The notes: a model not told the origin generated them from the sequence alone. 64,000 bases of DNA from Voacanga thouarsii (GCA_026120185.1 JANUWF010003367.1:2519228-2583227), one strand, 5' to 3'; shown: positions 32,785 to 45,570, numbered from the stretch's first letter. Translations and numbers: made by a program.

Positions 32785-34640
32785 CCTCTTGACAACAGTC
32801 AAGATCTTTTTATATCTTTTAACCGATGCATACTAATTTTATATACTAATTTCTCAAGTATAGCAGTCAGTAATATTTTAGTGAATAAATTTGATAAATT
32901 ATCACATGATCGAATATGTTACACATTAATTTCACCTTTTTTCTGAAGTCATAAGTAAAGAAAAATTTCGGTAAAATATGATTTATCGTATCTTTTTTAA
33001 TATATTTCCACTCATGAGTTGTATTTTCTAGAATGTAAGCCATTATTTTTTCTCAGATATAATGGATCACTGATCTCAACCATATGTATTCTCGACTTAC
33101 CTCATGAATAGCTATAATTTTAACATGATTAAAACGAGTAGCTGTTATAAACTTTTTAGAGCATCATAATATAGCAGTACTACCATGTATAAATGAATAG
33201 CCAATTTGAAAACGTGATTTATGTGGATTATACAGATTCCCAGCATCTGCATACTAATCAAAATTAGATAGGTTTTATTTAAATAAAACAATTTGAGATC
33301 AATTGTCCATTAAAGACATATTTAATACTATTTCAATATCGTCGGAAGAACTAAATCCTACTAATAAATTAACAAAAAAAATACTATACTAGGTCGAGTA
33401 TTACGACCAAGGTACATTAGTGTATCAATTGCACTGAGGTATAGTATTTAATGACCAAAAAGTTCTTCATCATCTTTCCGTGGTCGGAAAGAATCTTTAG
33501 TCACATCTAATAACCCATTGACCATTTCAATATTTAATAGATGTGCTTTATTCATATAAAAACCTTTTTAGAACCTTTGTGATATGCGTAAATAAAAATT
33601 ATGTTTTCTATATATTTAATTTGAAAATTAAGACAAAATTTGGTTCTTCTAAAATTCTTAATTTCAAATTCTCGTTTTAGACAATCCCTTACCTCTTGGA
33701 GCTCTTTTGAAGTTCTAATAAGATTGATTTCATTAACACATATAGTGAGTATCAAAAACCAAATCCAAATCTCTTGATAAAGACACATGCAAATTTTGGA
33801 TCATATTTATATCCTAATTTCAATAAATATTCACAAAAATAATTATACCATATGCCATACAATGATTTTCGTAATTTAATAAAATAATTTTAATGAGGGC
33901 CGGAATTACATGTTGCGAGCATATTAAATCCTTTTGATATTTTCACATAAATATAATTATCAAGACTCCGATAGAAGCAAGTAAGAACTGTATCCATTAA
34001 ACACATGTTAATCTTTTCACATACTATCAAATTCATAAGGTATCGAAATATAATTGCATCTATTACGATTAAATATGTTTTTGTCATAGTCAATACTCGA
34101 TTTTGCAAAAAGCCTCAATACTACGAGTTGTGCTTTATATCACATGATTTCATTATTTTTGTTTCGTTTTTGTACAAATATCCATTTGTAATAATTGGCT
34201 TTACACCTTATGGTATTCGGACTATAGGTCCAAAAAAAACTCATGCTTTGTGAGTGACTTTAATTCTGATTGAATCGCATAGTTTTATTTTTGCTGATAA
34301 CTTCTACGACGGCATTCTTCAACTAATACTGGTCCAAGATCCTCATCAACTTTTAAAACATCAAATATTATATTGTATGCAAAAATATTGTCAACAACTG
34401 TTTCAATTTGATTCTAACTTTTTCCAAAAGTAGTATAATTGATGAAAATCTCAACATTATTTTCAATATTTTTAGAAACTCAAATCTTATCATCAATTGT
34501 CTTTGTTCCATTTTATATAATTCTTCAATGCGACCACCTTCATTATTTAACCTTTTTTTCTTTCGATATTTTTTTTTCTTTATAAGCAATGAATCATCCA
34601 CGCTTCTAGTGTGCTTTAGACTCAACAGTTATTGGGATTA
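32785..34640 (-). pseudogene. Highly eroded copia pol remnant
   Basis: Minus-strand copia pieces in order. About 34625-34500 resembles the S-L-K-R-G-R-P linker (LKHTRSVDDSLLIKKKKYRK). 34108-33890 is RT (VIDAIIFRYLMNLIVCEKIN, then LMDTVLTCFYRSLDNYIYVK). 33788-33552 is RT (FLILTICVNEINLI in place of the YVDD region, then TKFCLNFQIKYIENIIFIYA). 33250-32840 is RNase H (NPHKSRFQIGYSFIHGSTAI; NLSNLFTKILLTAILEKLVY). A purine tract (GTTGTCAAGAGGGGAG) ends it near 32790. YVDD reads CVNE. There are dozens of stops, so this is the oldest copia here. Confidence 0.75.
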
Positions 34641-35452
34641 TATTTTATCCTAGTCAGACTTCCATCTGAATAGAAGTGTCTATAATTGGAATATGTGATT
34701 TAGTAACCCTTGTAGAGTCAAGGATAGTAGTTTGAGATTAGGTATGAATCAACTTGAAAAATGACCAAATGTTAAACGAAATAGAAGGATTTTGCTAGCC
34801 ACGCACGGGACAAATGTGTGTACTTAGGCCAGACATACTAAATGGGTCTAAATGGCTGGTACGAAGTACACGAACTTGGTCTATGATGTAGTAAAGGTAT
34901 CCTAGCTATCTTCAAAGAGAGTCTATAAAGTGACAAGTCTTATTCCTTATCTTGTGGGATAAGGATAAATTTTCCAGAAGAATGAAGTTTCCACATAGAT
35001 ATGCTATTATCTATTGAGATCAAGTTGATGGTGTAAGACCTTCCCGAGAATTATATGATGAACTCGAGACAACTGAGTTCAAGTAGAAGTCAGTCTCTTA
35101 ATGATTGTGGAATTTCTTCGATAGAGTTCTATATAACTGGTATGTGGCATTCATTTGGAACACACAATAGAACAATAATCTAGAGAGTGAGAGAGAAGGA
35201 ATGCTCCTCACGTAAGCTTGTGAAGCTTGAACACACACACAACCACACACTCTCTCTACAAAGTTTATAAAGAAAAATGCGACACCTTCTGCACAGTCTA
35301 GAGAGGGAAAAAAATTGCAAGGAGTGATCATTGTATTTATCAAATGAGTATGAATCATTTGTGAAATAGTTGAGATACACAAGAGTCTAAACTACATTTT
35401 GTGAAAGTTTAGATTAGGCTGTGAATGTTTAACTGCCTAAGAATTAACCCTT
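34641..35452. other. Unclassified, possibly LTR-derived DNA
   Basis: No coding. A run of AC repeats and two stretches of GAGAGAGA-type sequence near 35180-35300 resemble a leader or LTR, but no partner copy is present in the window. Confidence 0.3.
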
Positions 35453-38034
35453 AATAAAATATAGACTTCACTTCTTTCCCAATCCATAGAATCACTATCT
35501 CCTGATTAAATTAATAGATTTTTCAATCAAACCAACATAACCAAAAGATACATTAACTCATACCTCATAAACATAAAATTAGCCAATAGGCAAAATCAAT
35601 TAATCTTTGATTACATATGTTCAATTATTAACCTTCTTTTTCAATCCAGTTAAGAGAACAAATGTTAAATTAATTAAATTGAACTCTCTCTAACTTTATT
35701 TCCCAAGTCTATTAGAAAGGAAATTCAATCTCACCAATTCAAAGAAAAACAAGTAATCCAATACCAAGAACAACAATCAATTAATCAAAGAACTAGAATC
35801 AATACAAAGTCACGAATCAAAAAATATCTTCTAAACACAATTAAAATATATAAGTTTAACTTTAACAAAATAGAAGTACAAAAAAAGATAGGAGAAAAAC
35901 TCATAGACAAGTGTAATTCCCTTCTCCTTTGTAATCTTCTTGATAAAGCTCCTCTTCTTCCTCCAAGATTTCCTTGATCTTTCTAAACCTTGGTGTTTCT
36001 CTAGGAGTTCCTATGGGTTTGCAAGTCCCAAAGGTGAAAAACTACTTTGTACAAACTATATTTATAGGAGTTTTAGTTGTCAAAAAGTGTATACAAGAGC
36101 CCTAATTCATGGTTGATTCAGTTCCCAAAAGAATTCTGATTGGAATTGCCAAAATCTGCTCCACAAGAAAAATCCACTGCCACAATATTTGACTAGGGCC
36201 GACGTCGATTGCTTCCCTCTGAGCTAGCACCGGCCGTGCTCTGAGAACCAGACATTTTGCTTTGTTTTTCTTTTGCTGTTCAACCTCATTCTAGTCTACG
36301 GCCGATGCCTATTGTACTCTGCACGACCGACTCTATCACGGCATGAGTTTTTTCCTTTTTCTTGAATTATTCTGTATAAAAACACTAGAATACCTTTCCA
36401 AAGTAAAATATCAAATATGAAAGAATGTGTCTAGTTATTATATCAAACGTATCACAAAATAACCTCAAATAACTAAAAATTATTGGTGAAATTTGTTAGG
36501 GATATGCCCTAGAGTCAATTTGTACTTATACTATTGTCGTTATGTTTTATATAATAATATGAGGCTTTCCTTTCCATAAATAGTGTATTTTGTTTTGTGG
36601 TCATCAAGTACGTGACTTGATAGTAAAACCCAACAATGAATACAATGACTATTCTAAATCTGTCCCTGATCGTTTATTATTATTGGACCAATAATAAATT
36701 AATATTAGTATGTTTGTGACTGGATGGCTATATTTTACTGGTCATGGGTATTTGTGATATCAAGTCAAAACATAAATAAATGTTAGAGAACATTGTATTG
36801 GACATGACCCACTGTGAGAGTACTTTATGGAACATGTCATAAGTACTTTTTAGCCATAATAATATTAAAAGTCCTTCGACCTAAATTCATCATAGTTTCC
36901 TACTTGATAAATTCTGTATTTTGACATTGTCTAAAGTTATCTTTAACCAGATAATAAATTAGACTACTGTTGGATGTAGAATAAATTAATGAGAGGAATA
37001 TGATTGATAGTGAAAGAATTTATCCCTCTCAATTATAGGAGAGATATCCATAGGCCCCTTGATAAGTTAGATTGTTAAAATGCATGGACGTACTCAAATA
37101 TATCAATCTGAGATATTGATATCATTTGTTTGAACAGTCTATTATGAAATCAAGAAATAATTGATTAAGTTTAATAAGGATGACATGCTCCGTGCCTTAT
37201 GCTTAATCTGAATATCGTATGACAAAAGGACTAAATGTAAAATTATGGTTTGGTTCAAAGAGATCACTGATCTTCATTTAACTTTGATAGTTATAATGTT
37301 TTGTTAGAAATCGCTTATAACTTGTGGGCCATTTAAATATGATTTGGGCACACTGCCAGTGTTAAATGAACCTATAGGGTCACACGATAAGTGAACTTGT
37401 TATGTTATTTTTCTGGTAACCAGATTCGATGAATTTGAAAACATGTCTAAGTTAATCGAACTTAAAAAATCTACCAGATACAATGAATCTGGAAATATAT
37501 CCACATTCAATGTATCTGGATGATGTCCAGATTATAAGAATCTGTCTCGATAAATTAATTAGTTAAATTATCGAGATAATGATAGAATCTTATCATATCA
37601 GTTTTAATTTAATTTGAATTTAAATTAAAATACGATAAGATATTATTGGGGTTGGACTCTAAGAGGTTCGGAGTGAGTTTTTAAGAAAACCCTAGCCGTC
37701 TTTTTGGGTGTGCCAATTTCTGTTGAAAATATTCGTGCCTCTATTCATCAGGGAAAAAAAACCTCTAAAACCTTAGGCGCTAGCACTCCCCGAGTAACGA
37801 GTGAATTCGCGGTGTGTATCCGATAGAGAACGTTCGTATACTGCAGTGTCTGGTGATCGTTCGAGTTGCACGTACAGTGTCAGAATCAGAATCGAAAGAT
37901 ATCGATTACACCAAACATAGGTAATTTTACAAACCTACGATCTTCTTAATCGTTCACTTGGATCCTCGGAAGGGATTCGTGGGTATTTTTTGCGTTTAGG
38001 AGTCCACGAATTCTAACAAAATTAACCCCTATCA
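35453..38034 (-). repeat. 3' LTR of the gypsy-type element, truncated and split by a solo LTR
   Basis: Aligns with 41082-42158, e.g. TATAGACTYCACTTCTTTCY, GTTTCCCAARTCYATTRGAA and TTTACTTTGGAAAGGTATT (read on either strand), and is interrupted at 36494-38018. Its distal part, equivalent to 40696-41081, is missing; the sequence before 35453 is unrelated. Confidence 0.75.
36494..38018 (+). mobile_element. Copia-type solo LTR, 1525 bp, TSD AAATT
   Basis: Begins TGTTAGGGATATGCCC and ends TTCTAACA, with AAATT immediately on both sides (36489-36493, 38019-38023). No internal region exists, so recombination between two LTRs has removed it. The ends match the style of the second copia element's LTR (TGTTAG/CTAACA). 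It interrupts the gypsy-type LTR and is thus younger. Confidence 0.88.
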
Positions 38035-40695
38035 CATTCTCCCACACTTAAGCTTTGTTTGTCATCAAGCAAACAAGAATTAAAACACTTAAGCAATAGC
38101 TTATGAACAAGACAAGTGTAATCAGCAACTTTTTCTTAGTAAAGTCATCCACAATAAAGATATAATTCTCTTCCAACCTTAAATACAAACTTGTCATTCA
38201 CTCAAACTTTTCAAAACCTTACAAACTCATGCATTAAACCAAATAATCTCAAGGCCATTAAAGTTACGTTAAACAAGCTCATATTTAGTACAAGAAAATC
38301 ATTACATCCCTTCAAGCAAAAGTATAGATAATACAAATCATACAAGTCAAGTCATTTAATCAATTCTAGCATTATAAACTCAAACTTACACAACCCAAAT
38401 TAATGAAATAAGGAAGTACTCCACTCTTTTTTTCAATGACTTAGGAAATTGATAGCCTCAAGTGAATATATTTCTCTTCATGCACGGCGCACCGTATTGG
38501 CTTTCTTAAAGCCATTATCATTTTTTTTTCCAACATTTTTCTCTTCTTTCTTTTGCTCTCGGAAATTGAAAGCCTCAAGAAAGTAAATTTCTTTTCACTA
38601 TCCGTATTAACCCCAATAATCAAGCAAAAAGTATTCTCTTTGTTTTTTTTTCAAAGATAAAGCATGTTTTCCTCAACTCATGATTTTTCAACTCAAGATT
38701 ATCCCTTATATCCTCACATTCCTTATTCACAACTCGAAGTCAAGTAAACTTTAAACCCATAATGTAAGAATTAGTCAACAACTCTTCCCATAATCACGCA
38801 TTATCCATATTCAAACTTAAAAAATAAAACAGAACTCAAATACCACATATAATCAAGATTAATTTAAATTCTCAAGATTTAGCAAAATCTAACTTAATAC
38901 GCAAGTTTACTTTTTAATAAAAGTCCAACCACAATGAATGACAAATCCATATCCAAAGTTAAAAAGAAAATCATAACTTTATTATAGACAAATAAGCTCA
39001 ATTTAGTTCCAAAATCTCCAAACTTTCAAATTTTCAAAATTTTCTTCAAAAATTTTTCTAAAGTAGCTTAAGATATCAAGAAAACACCAACATAATTGAG
39101 AAAAATTTGGACAAAGAATATCACCAAATCACTCCTCTACACTTAAACTGGGCAATGCCCTAATTAGCCAAAAATTAATACAAGAAAGCATCTCCAAAGG
39201 GACTTAAAAGAATAAAGGAGATAGAAAGCTAAGCAATATTTTCCAAGTGCAATAAATCTCCAATAAATATTAAAACTTGGAAAAGAATAGAAGAGCTTAT
39301 TCAAGAACACATGTATTCAACCTTGCAAAATAAAGCACAAAAAAAAAAAAAAAAGTAACCAAAATAAAATAAATAAAACAAATAACTTAATAAAATTTCT
39401 AACGAAGTAAATAAAGAAAAATTCTCCCTCCCTCACACTTAAGTTAGAAAATATGTTCCTTATAGGGGAGAGGAAAGACAACAAACCACTAATGACTAAA
39501 CTAGACAAAACAAAACCAACCATGATCCAAATATAATCAAGGTAAAATCAAGACATATGTATACTCCTTCCACTCATCATGCTTTCTGATCATTCCTTGG
39601 TAAAACAAAGTAATGCTCAATGCAAAAAAGGTAGAATGATGAATGTAAAAAGAAAGGAGGATTTTGAAGGGGGTAGGTGACATGAAAGTTAATGTGTTCA
39701 AGGAAAGTAGATGTATGAAACCTATTCCTTTAAAGCTCTTTAGACGCATGAATCAAGTTTGCAATACATGGATGCAAATTAAATCTAAAGAATGCTTCAA
39801 CATTGAAATCACTATTTTTCCCATCAAAAGAATTTGCACAATTAAAATTCTCCGTTAAACTTAGTAATTGAGTTCTTAAAGATGGGATCAAGAAATCCTT
39901 ACTTGTTACTGCATTTACAAATACCAAGTTACCTTCCTTTGAATGGGGTGAAATGTAGAATTTGTCAACATCCTCCAAAGATTTCTTATACTGTAGCATG
40001 AAAAAATCCAACTCCTTGAGGTATATTAAACTCCACACATCATCGTTTGGACCACTGTTCTCAATGAATTGAGAAGAACAAAGTGGCTCAGAAATTGCTC
40101 TTTCCAGTCCTTCATCTCACCATTGTGTCATTTCTATAGGGGTTGTTGGATAAGCCGGTGCTGGTTCAAGCACCCCATCCGGCACCAGTTCAACTTAGTA
40201 AAGCGTCCATTGTGTTTGTTCGAAATTTGACTCATTTGATGAAATTTTCCCTTGAAGCTCGTCAACTATCTCTATTAGTTGTGTTCTTTAATGGCTCAAT
40301 CGTTAAGAAACTTCCTTGTAGCACTTTATGGATGAATTTGTGTTAACCATAAAAGAATTTATTAACGCTTCAAGTGACATCTCACTAAAAGTATCAATGC
40401 GCCCTTGCAATCTTACCAATCTATCATCATTGTAACTTCTTTGATATTATGCCCATGAATAATTATCTACAATGATGCCAACCTCGCACTAAAAAATCAA
40501 AAATAAAAATCAAATCAAAAATAAAAATAAACAAAAATTATAGTAAAACAAAGAAAAGAAAAACACACAAATACAATATATTCACAAACTACCTAAACAC
40601 AAACGTTAGTGGTATTTACAAATACAATAAAAGCTAAATCAATAAGACTTTAGTGTTTCCGTTAGTGTCCATCATCGACAATGGCGCTAAAAACT
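38035..40695 (-). other. Interior of the gypsy-type element
   Basis: AT-rich with many short ORFs. The longest convincing minus-strand frame (40038-39730) includes DVDKFYISPHSKEGNLVFVN and no known domain. Sequence near 40480-40330 on the minus strand reads ...SLEALINSFMVNTN, vaguely gag-like. No pol motifs are seen. Confidence 0.45.
40671..40695 (-). other. Primer binding site of the gypsy-type element
   Basis: The minus strand directly inside the 5' LTR reads AGTTTTTAGCGCCATTGTCG. TGGCGCC-like sequence here is usual for plant gypsy elements. Confidence 0.55.
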
Positions 40696-42158
40696 TGATA
40701 CGTGTTTTTTAGTATAAAAATAGTACCAACAAAATTCACAATCAATCAAGCTTTAATTAAAATGCTAATCACTAAAACTACACATATGAGTAAGTATACC
40801 CATCATATAGTATAAGAAATAGCAAGTATCGAATCCACGAGAATTTAGGCTCTCACCTTATTTTACCCAAATCTTTATTATTTAGCTAATAAAATAAGAA
40901 GAAATAAATAAAATACTATCTAATATACTAGAGATAATCAAGTCACGCAATAAAAGTTACAAAGATAATCAAGGAGTAAGAATAATGAAAAAAGATATGT
41001 AGTTAGATAGAAACCCTTAAAGACATAACAATGTCTGATTAGCAACTATCACAATTAATTATCATTTTAGCACCATGAAAGAATAAAATATAGACTCCAC
41101 TTCTTTCTCAATCTATGGAATCACTATCTTCTGATTAAATTAGCAGATTTCCCAATCAACTAATATAATCAAAAGATGCATTAAATTTATACATCATAAA
41201 TATAAAATTAGCCAATAACCCTATATTCTTGGCCAAAACAACTAATCTTTGATTACCTATGTTCAATTGTTAACATTTTTTCCCAATCCAATTAATATAA
41301 CAAATGTTAAATTAATTAAATTAAACTCCCTCTAACTTCGTTTCCCAAATCCATTGGAAAGGAAATTCAATCTCATCAATTCAAAGAAAAGCAAGTAATT
41401 CAATACCAAGAATAGCAATCAATTGATTAAAGAACTAGAATTAATACAAAGTCATGAATCCAAAAATCTCCTCTAAATACAATTAAAATATAGAAGTTCA
41501 ACTTTAACAAAATAGAAGTACAAATAAAAATAGAAGAAAAACTCATACATCAGTGTAATTCCCTTCTCTTTTGCAATCTTTTTAATAAAGTTCCTCTTCT
41601 TCCTCCAAGATTTTATTGATCCTTCTAAACCTTGGTGTTTCTTCTATGGGTTTGCAAGTCACAAAGGTAAAAAACTACTTTGTACAACATTATTCCATTA
41701 TATTTATAGGAGTTTCAGTTGCCAAAAAGTGTATACAAGAGTCTTAATTCGTGGTTGATTTAGTTTCCAAAAGAATTCTTATTGCAATTGCCAAAATCTG
41801 CTCCATAAGGAAAATCCGCTGCCACAATATCCAACAAGGGCTAGCGCCGATTGCTTCCCTCTGAGCCGGCGCCGATCATGCTCTGGGAACCCAATGTGTT
41901 GCTCTATTTTTCTTTCAATGTTCAGCCTTGTTCCAGTCTACGACCTGCGCCTGCTGTGCTCTGCATGGCCAATACCGGCCGTTCTCTGTCACGGCATCGG
42001 TTTTTACCTTTTTCTTGAATTATTTTGCATAAAAATATCAAAATACCTTTCCAAAGTAAAATATCAAATATGAAGAAATGTGCCTAATTATTATATCAAA
42101 TGTATCATAAAATAACCTCAAGTAACTAGAAAATTATAGGTGAAAGTAGCCCATATCA
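40696..42158 (-). repeat. 5' LTR of the gypsy-type element
   Basis: In minus orientation it starts TGATATGGGCTAC and ends ACACGTATCA. Length 1463 bp. It is the complete copy of the pair. Confidence 0.75.
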
Positions 42159-42163
42159 CTATC

Positions 42164-43030
42164 GCATGTTATTATGACTACGAGATATGATAAATGGATA
42201 TCAAAACGGTCTTTCTAAATGACTATTTTAACGAAGACATCTATTTGACCCAGCCTGAAAGTTTTACTGCGAAAGACCAAGAATATATGATTTGCAAGCT
42301 TAAGAAGTCTATTTATGGATTTAAGCAAGCATCACGTGTATGAAACATACATTTTGATGAGATTATAAAGTCTTATGGTTTCATATAAAACGTAGATGAA
42401 CCATGCATGTATAAGAAATCAGAAGGAAATAACATGTCTTTTGTGGTACTTTATATAGACGACATTCTACTTATTGAGAATAATATAGGGACATTGTTAT
42501 CTATAAAAGTTTAACTATCAAGTCAATTTAGTATGAAAGATATAGGAGAAACTAACTACATTCTTGGTCTAAAGCTTCTTAAAAATAGGAAACAAAGAAT
42601 ATTATGTTTATCCCAATCTACTTATATTGACAAGATATTAGCTAAGTTTAGTATGGATTAGTGCAAATGGGCAATCATACCTGTATGCATGGATTGATCT
42701 TATCTTCCAAACAGTATCCTAAGACACAGGAAGAAAAGGAAAGAATGAGTAGAATTCCCTATAATTCGGCAGTGGTAAGTCTCATATATGCCATACTTTG
42801 TACAAGGTTAGATATCTGTTTTGCAGTAACATGGTTAACAGATATCAGTCAAAATTAGGAGAAAAACATTAGCAAGCTGTAAAGTATATACTCAAGTATT
42901 TAAAAGAAACGAAGGATTATATATTTGTTTACAGAGCTGATGATTTAATTTTTATCGGTTACACTACTTCAGACTTCCAAATAGATAAAGATGAAAGAAA
43001 ATTCACTAGTGGATATGTTTTCACTGTGTC
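42164..43030 (+). pseudogene. Copia RT-RNase H fragment
   Basis: Starts abruptly after the gypsy LTR with ACYYDYEI then stops, MDIKTVFLNDYFNEDIYLTQ, LKKSIYGFKQASR, then LYIDDILLIENN (YVDD as YIDD) and SQFSMKDIGETNYILGLKLL. RNase H follows after several stops (SAVVSLIYAILCTRLDICFA, then TTSDFQIDKDERKFTSGYVF). At least five stops or frameshifts. The left end is cut by the gypsy-type insertion; the right end is joined directly to LTR-like DNA. Confidence 0.82.
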
Positions 43031-43587
43031 TAGAGAGACTATTTTAGTTATTTTAGTAATCAAGAAAAATATATTTTTTGATTCTCAGAGTAGCTCAAGT
43101 AACCTTAGTAAATTTATTTATTATAGAGGCTTATTGAGTGAATTTAATATTAAAAGAATTATTCTAAAAGTCTATTTATTTATTTATTTATTTAGGCTAC
43201 AATAATTTATTAGACTAATTTAATTAAGTCCAAGTGGATCAATTAATTAATAAAAGAGTTATTTAATTAATCTTGGGCTAATTAAATAAAACCCTGGCCC
43301 AACAGAGTGTTGTGATGGCTTAGGGAATTGTACAATCCCTATAGAAGAATACTCTAGAAGGTCAAGAGTTAGTGAACGTGGTAAGTGTTTGATGCGAAGG
43401 AGTCGACAATTAGTTGGTATTCCCATGGAAATAAGTAGACATTCCAGTTCAAGAAGCTTCATCGAGTGCGAATCCGATTCCGGTTATTCAAGCTAAACGT
43501 CCTAAGAATAAGTATTCTTAGACTTTAGCTTGGAAAAAAAATTTTAAATTGCAATTTTCACTATGTTTATATTTTCTCGCGATCTTT
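43031..43587 (+). repeat. Partial copia LTR joined to the pol fragment
   Basis: Resembles the 3' third of the LTR at 53776-55463, e.g. AATACTCTRRAAGGTCAAGA, AACGTGGTAAGTGTTT and TTAGTTGGTATTCCC. The first part of the LTR and the end of pol are missing at the junction near 43031. Confidence 0.7.
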
Positions 43588-44390
43588 CAAGATCGACCAG
43601 TTCAACTGGTCGGATTGGGAGCCGGTCACTTTTCCGGTCCAACTGTATCTTATGAATCAAGGAGCACAAGAACCGATTAAAAGTCAGTCAAACCAGCGAA
43701 CCTGTTATAGTTTTTGCAGTCCACTAGTTTGATTAAAACTACGTCGTTTTTTATCTTAAAAAAAAGAAACAAAATCGTCTCTTTCAAATTCCACCCTTAG
43801 ATGCAAATGGCAGGAGAAATGAAAAGAAATAATATTATGTTATTTCTTTTATATCATGTTAGCTTGCCTTTATTTGAATAGATCGTGTAGAGATTGATAT
43901 GAAAATTAACATGCCTAAGTCATCAAGTTTGAGTTCATTTGATGGTGAAAATGATGGAACAAAAGACATCTTTGGTGTAGATGTTGGACTTGGACCACAA
44001 GTTATTGCAGACTATGATTATATATTTTAGATTTTAATTGTGTTAGTTTGGTGATGATATTATACCAAAACTGTACATTTGAGCTGTTTGTATTTGACAT
44101 TGAACTATTGTCATATTGTGTATTGAATTTATGTCTTGGACCTTTTGACAAATAATTAATTTATTCTTATTTGAAATCTATTAGTTTGAAGAGACATCTT
44201 TTATAGTTTTTATTTATTTTCATTATATATATATATATATAAAATAGTGAATAATATTTTTTTTATATAAATAATATTAAAAAATATTTAATTACATTCC
44301 GATTCAACAACAGTCGGACTTGTAAACCATTGAACCTATTGCTTCACTAATTCGATGACTGGTTCAATTTTTAGAATCTTGGTTGTATTT
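43588..44390. mobile_element. hAT-like element remnant
   Basis: The left end (CAAGATCGACCAGTTCAACT) and the reverse complement of the right end (CCAAGATTCTAAAAATTGAA, then CCAGTCATCG) share the 'AACCGGT/CAACTGGTC' wording common at ends of plant hAT elements. Inside, a short open frame at 43911-44030 (MPKSSSLSSFDGENDGTKDI) resembles the acidic tail of hAT proteins. No 8 bp duplication was found, so borders are provisional. Confidence 0.42.
44224..44240. repeat. (TA)n microsatellite
   Basis: Short TA run inside the hAT-like remnant. Confidence 0.7.
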
Positions 44391-44531
44391 TTTTTTTTTT
44401 GTACTATTTTTTAATTTTTTTGAATGTTCAAGGCTGCACTTTCATTGCAATTTTTGTCAAAAAATTTTGTTGAGTTGAAAATAAATTTGAATTATAGAAA
44501 AAGAAAAAAAAAAGATGTGGAATCAAAGAGA

Positions 44532-45567
44532 CACTACAAGAAAAACATTAATTTAGTGACGATTTGCGACGGAACAACAACAGAAACAAAAATTTTGAAA
44601 ATAAATTATTTTTTAAAAATTTTCGTCGCTAATCCGTCGGTAAATGCGACGGATTAGCGACGGAAATAAATCCGTCACAATTTTGCCACGGATTTCTAAA
44701 ATTAAAAATAAATTAATTTTCTTAAAATTCAAAAAAAATCCGTTGCAAAATTGCGACGGATTTCTAAAAAGAAAAAATAAATTAATTTTCTTAAAATTAA
44801 AAAAAAATCCATCGCAAATCCGTCTCAATTTGCGACGGAAAATTCTGTCGTCGCAGATCTGTCGCAAAGCCCTAGCAAATCCGTCGCTAATTCATAAAAA
44901 AATTTACTATATAATTAATATATAGCACAATATATCACAAGAACTTCAATAGCTTAGTGGTGGAATGCGTGTTCCCCCACAATAAGGACGCGGGTTCGAG
45001 CCCCAAATCCGACATAATCTCATAATATTCTTGGCGGGTCGGGATGTGGATCGGGTTCTCAGCGGGCCGGGCCGGGCCGAGTAGCTAATTAATTAATTTT
45101 TTTAATAAAAATTTTTTGCCGTTGCAAATCCGTCGCAAAATTAATTAATTTTTTAAATAATTTTTTCGCTACCACAAATTAAATTAATTAATTTTTAAAA
45201 AATAATTTTTTTCTGTTGCAAAATTAATTAATTTTTTAAATAATTTTTTTTCGCTACCGCAAATTAAATTAATTAATTTTTTAAAAATAATTTTTTTTCC
45301 GTCGCAAATCCGTCGCTAAATTATTTTAATTTTTGTAAATCAAAAATTTTTTCCATCACAAATCCGTCACAAAATTAATTAATTTTTTCAAAATTTAAAA
45401 ATTTTTTATTAATTTTTTTTAAAATAAAAGTTTTTGACTGTCGCTATTTGCGACTGATTTTCTTTCCGTCGCAAATAGCGATGCCCTTTTTGCGACGGAC
45501 TTAATCCGTCGCTAAACGTGATTTGCGACGGATTTGACCGTCGCTAATTTGATTTTTTCTTGTAGTG
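44532..45567. mobile_element. Small non-autonomous CACTA element, 1036 bp, TSD AGA
   Basis: Both ends read CACTACAAGAAAAA (14 bp perfect inverted repeat) and AGA flanks each side (44529-44531, 45568-45570). Subterminal GCGACGGA/TCCGTCGC motifs fill both halves. No transposase is present, so it would depend on a related autonomous element. The terminus differs from the large element (CACTACAAG vs CACTACAGG), so it is a different family with the same kind of subterminal code. Confidence 0.93.
44941..45090 (+). repeat. tRNA-like / SINE-like block within the small CACTA element
   Basis: Contains an A-box-like TAGCTTAGTGG (44950-44960) and a perfect B-box GGTTCGAGCCC (44993-45003), 43 bp apart, as in RNA polymerase III promoters. 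The sequence between does not fold convincingly as a tRNA with anticodon and acceptor stem, so a tRNA-derived SINE head or captured pseudo-tRNA is more likely than a functional tRNA. A GC-rich GGGCCGGGCCGGGCC segment follows (~45064-45079). Confidence 0.55.
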
Positions 45568-45570
45568 AGA

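Larger units (their letters stand above)
35453..42158 (-). mobile_element. Ty3/gypsy-type LTR element without recognisable pol (minus strand)
   Basis: Two related LTR copies lie at 40696-42158 (5' LTR) and 35453-36493 plus 38019-38034 (3' LTR, truncated). The LTR ends are TGATA...TATCA. Next to the 5' LTR the minus strand reads AGTTTTTAGCGCCATTGTCG, like the primer binding sites of plant gypsy elements. The purine tract AAGTGTGGGAGAATG adjoins the 3' LTR. The interior (38035-40695, 2.66 kb) has no protease, RT or integrase, as in large non-autonomous derivatives. Assignment to gypsy rests on these terminal features only. Confidence 0.72.

Noticed and set aside
43288..43462. Small minus-strand ORF as a gene
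   Set aside because: Falls in a partial copia LTR related to 53776-55463; no conserved protein feature.
44950..45015. Functional tRNA gene
   Set aside because: A and B boxes are present, but I could not form a convincing acceptor stem or anticodon arm, and it lies inside a CACTA element.
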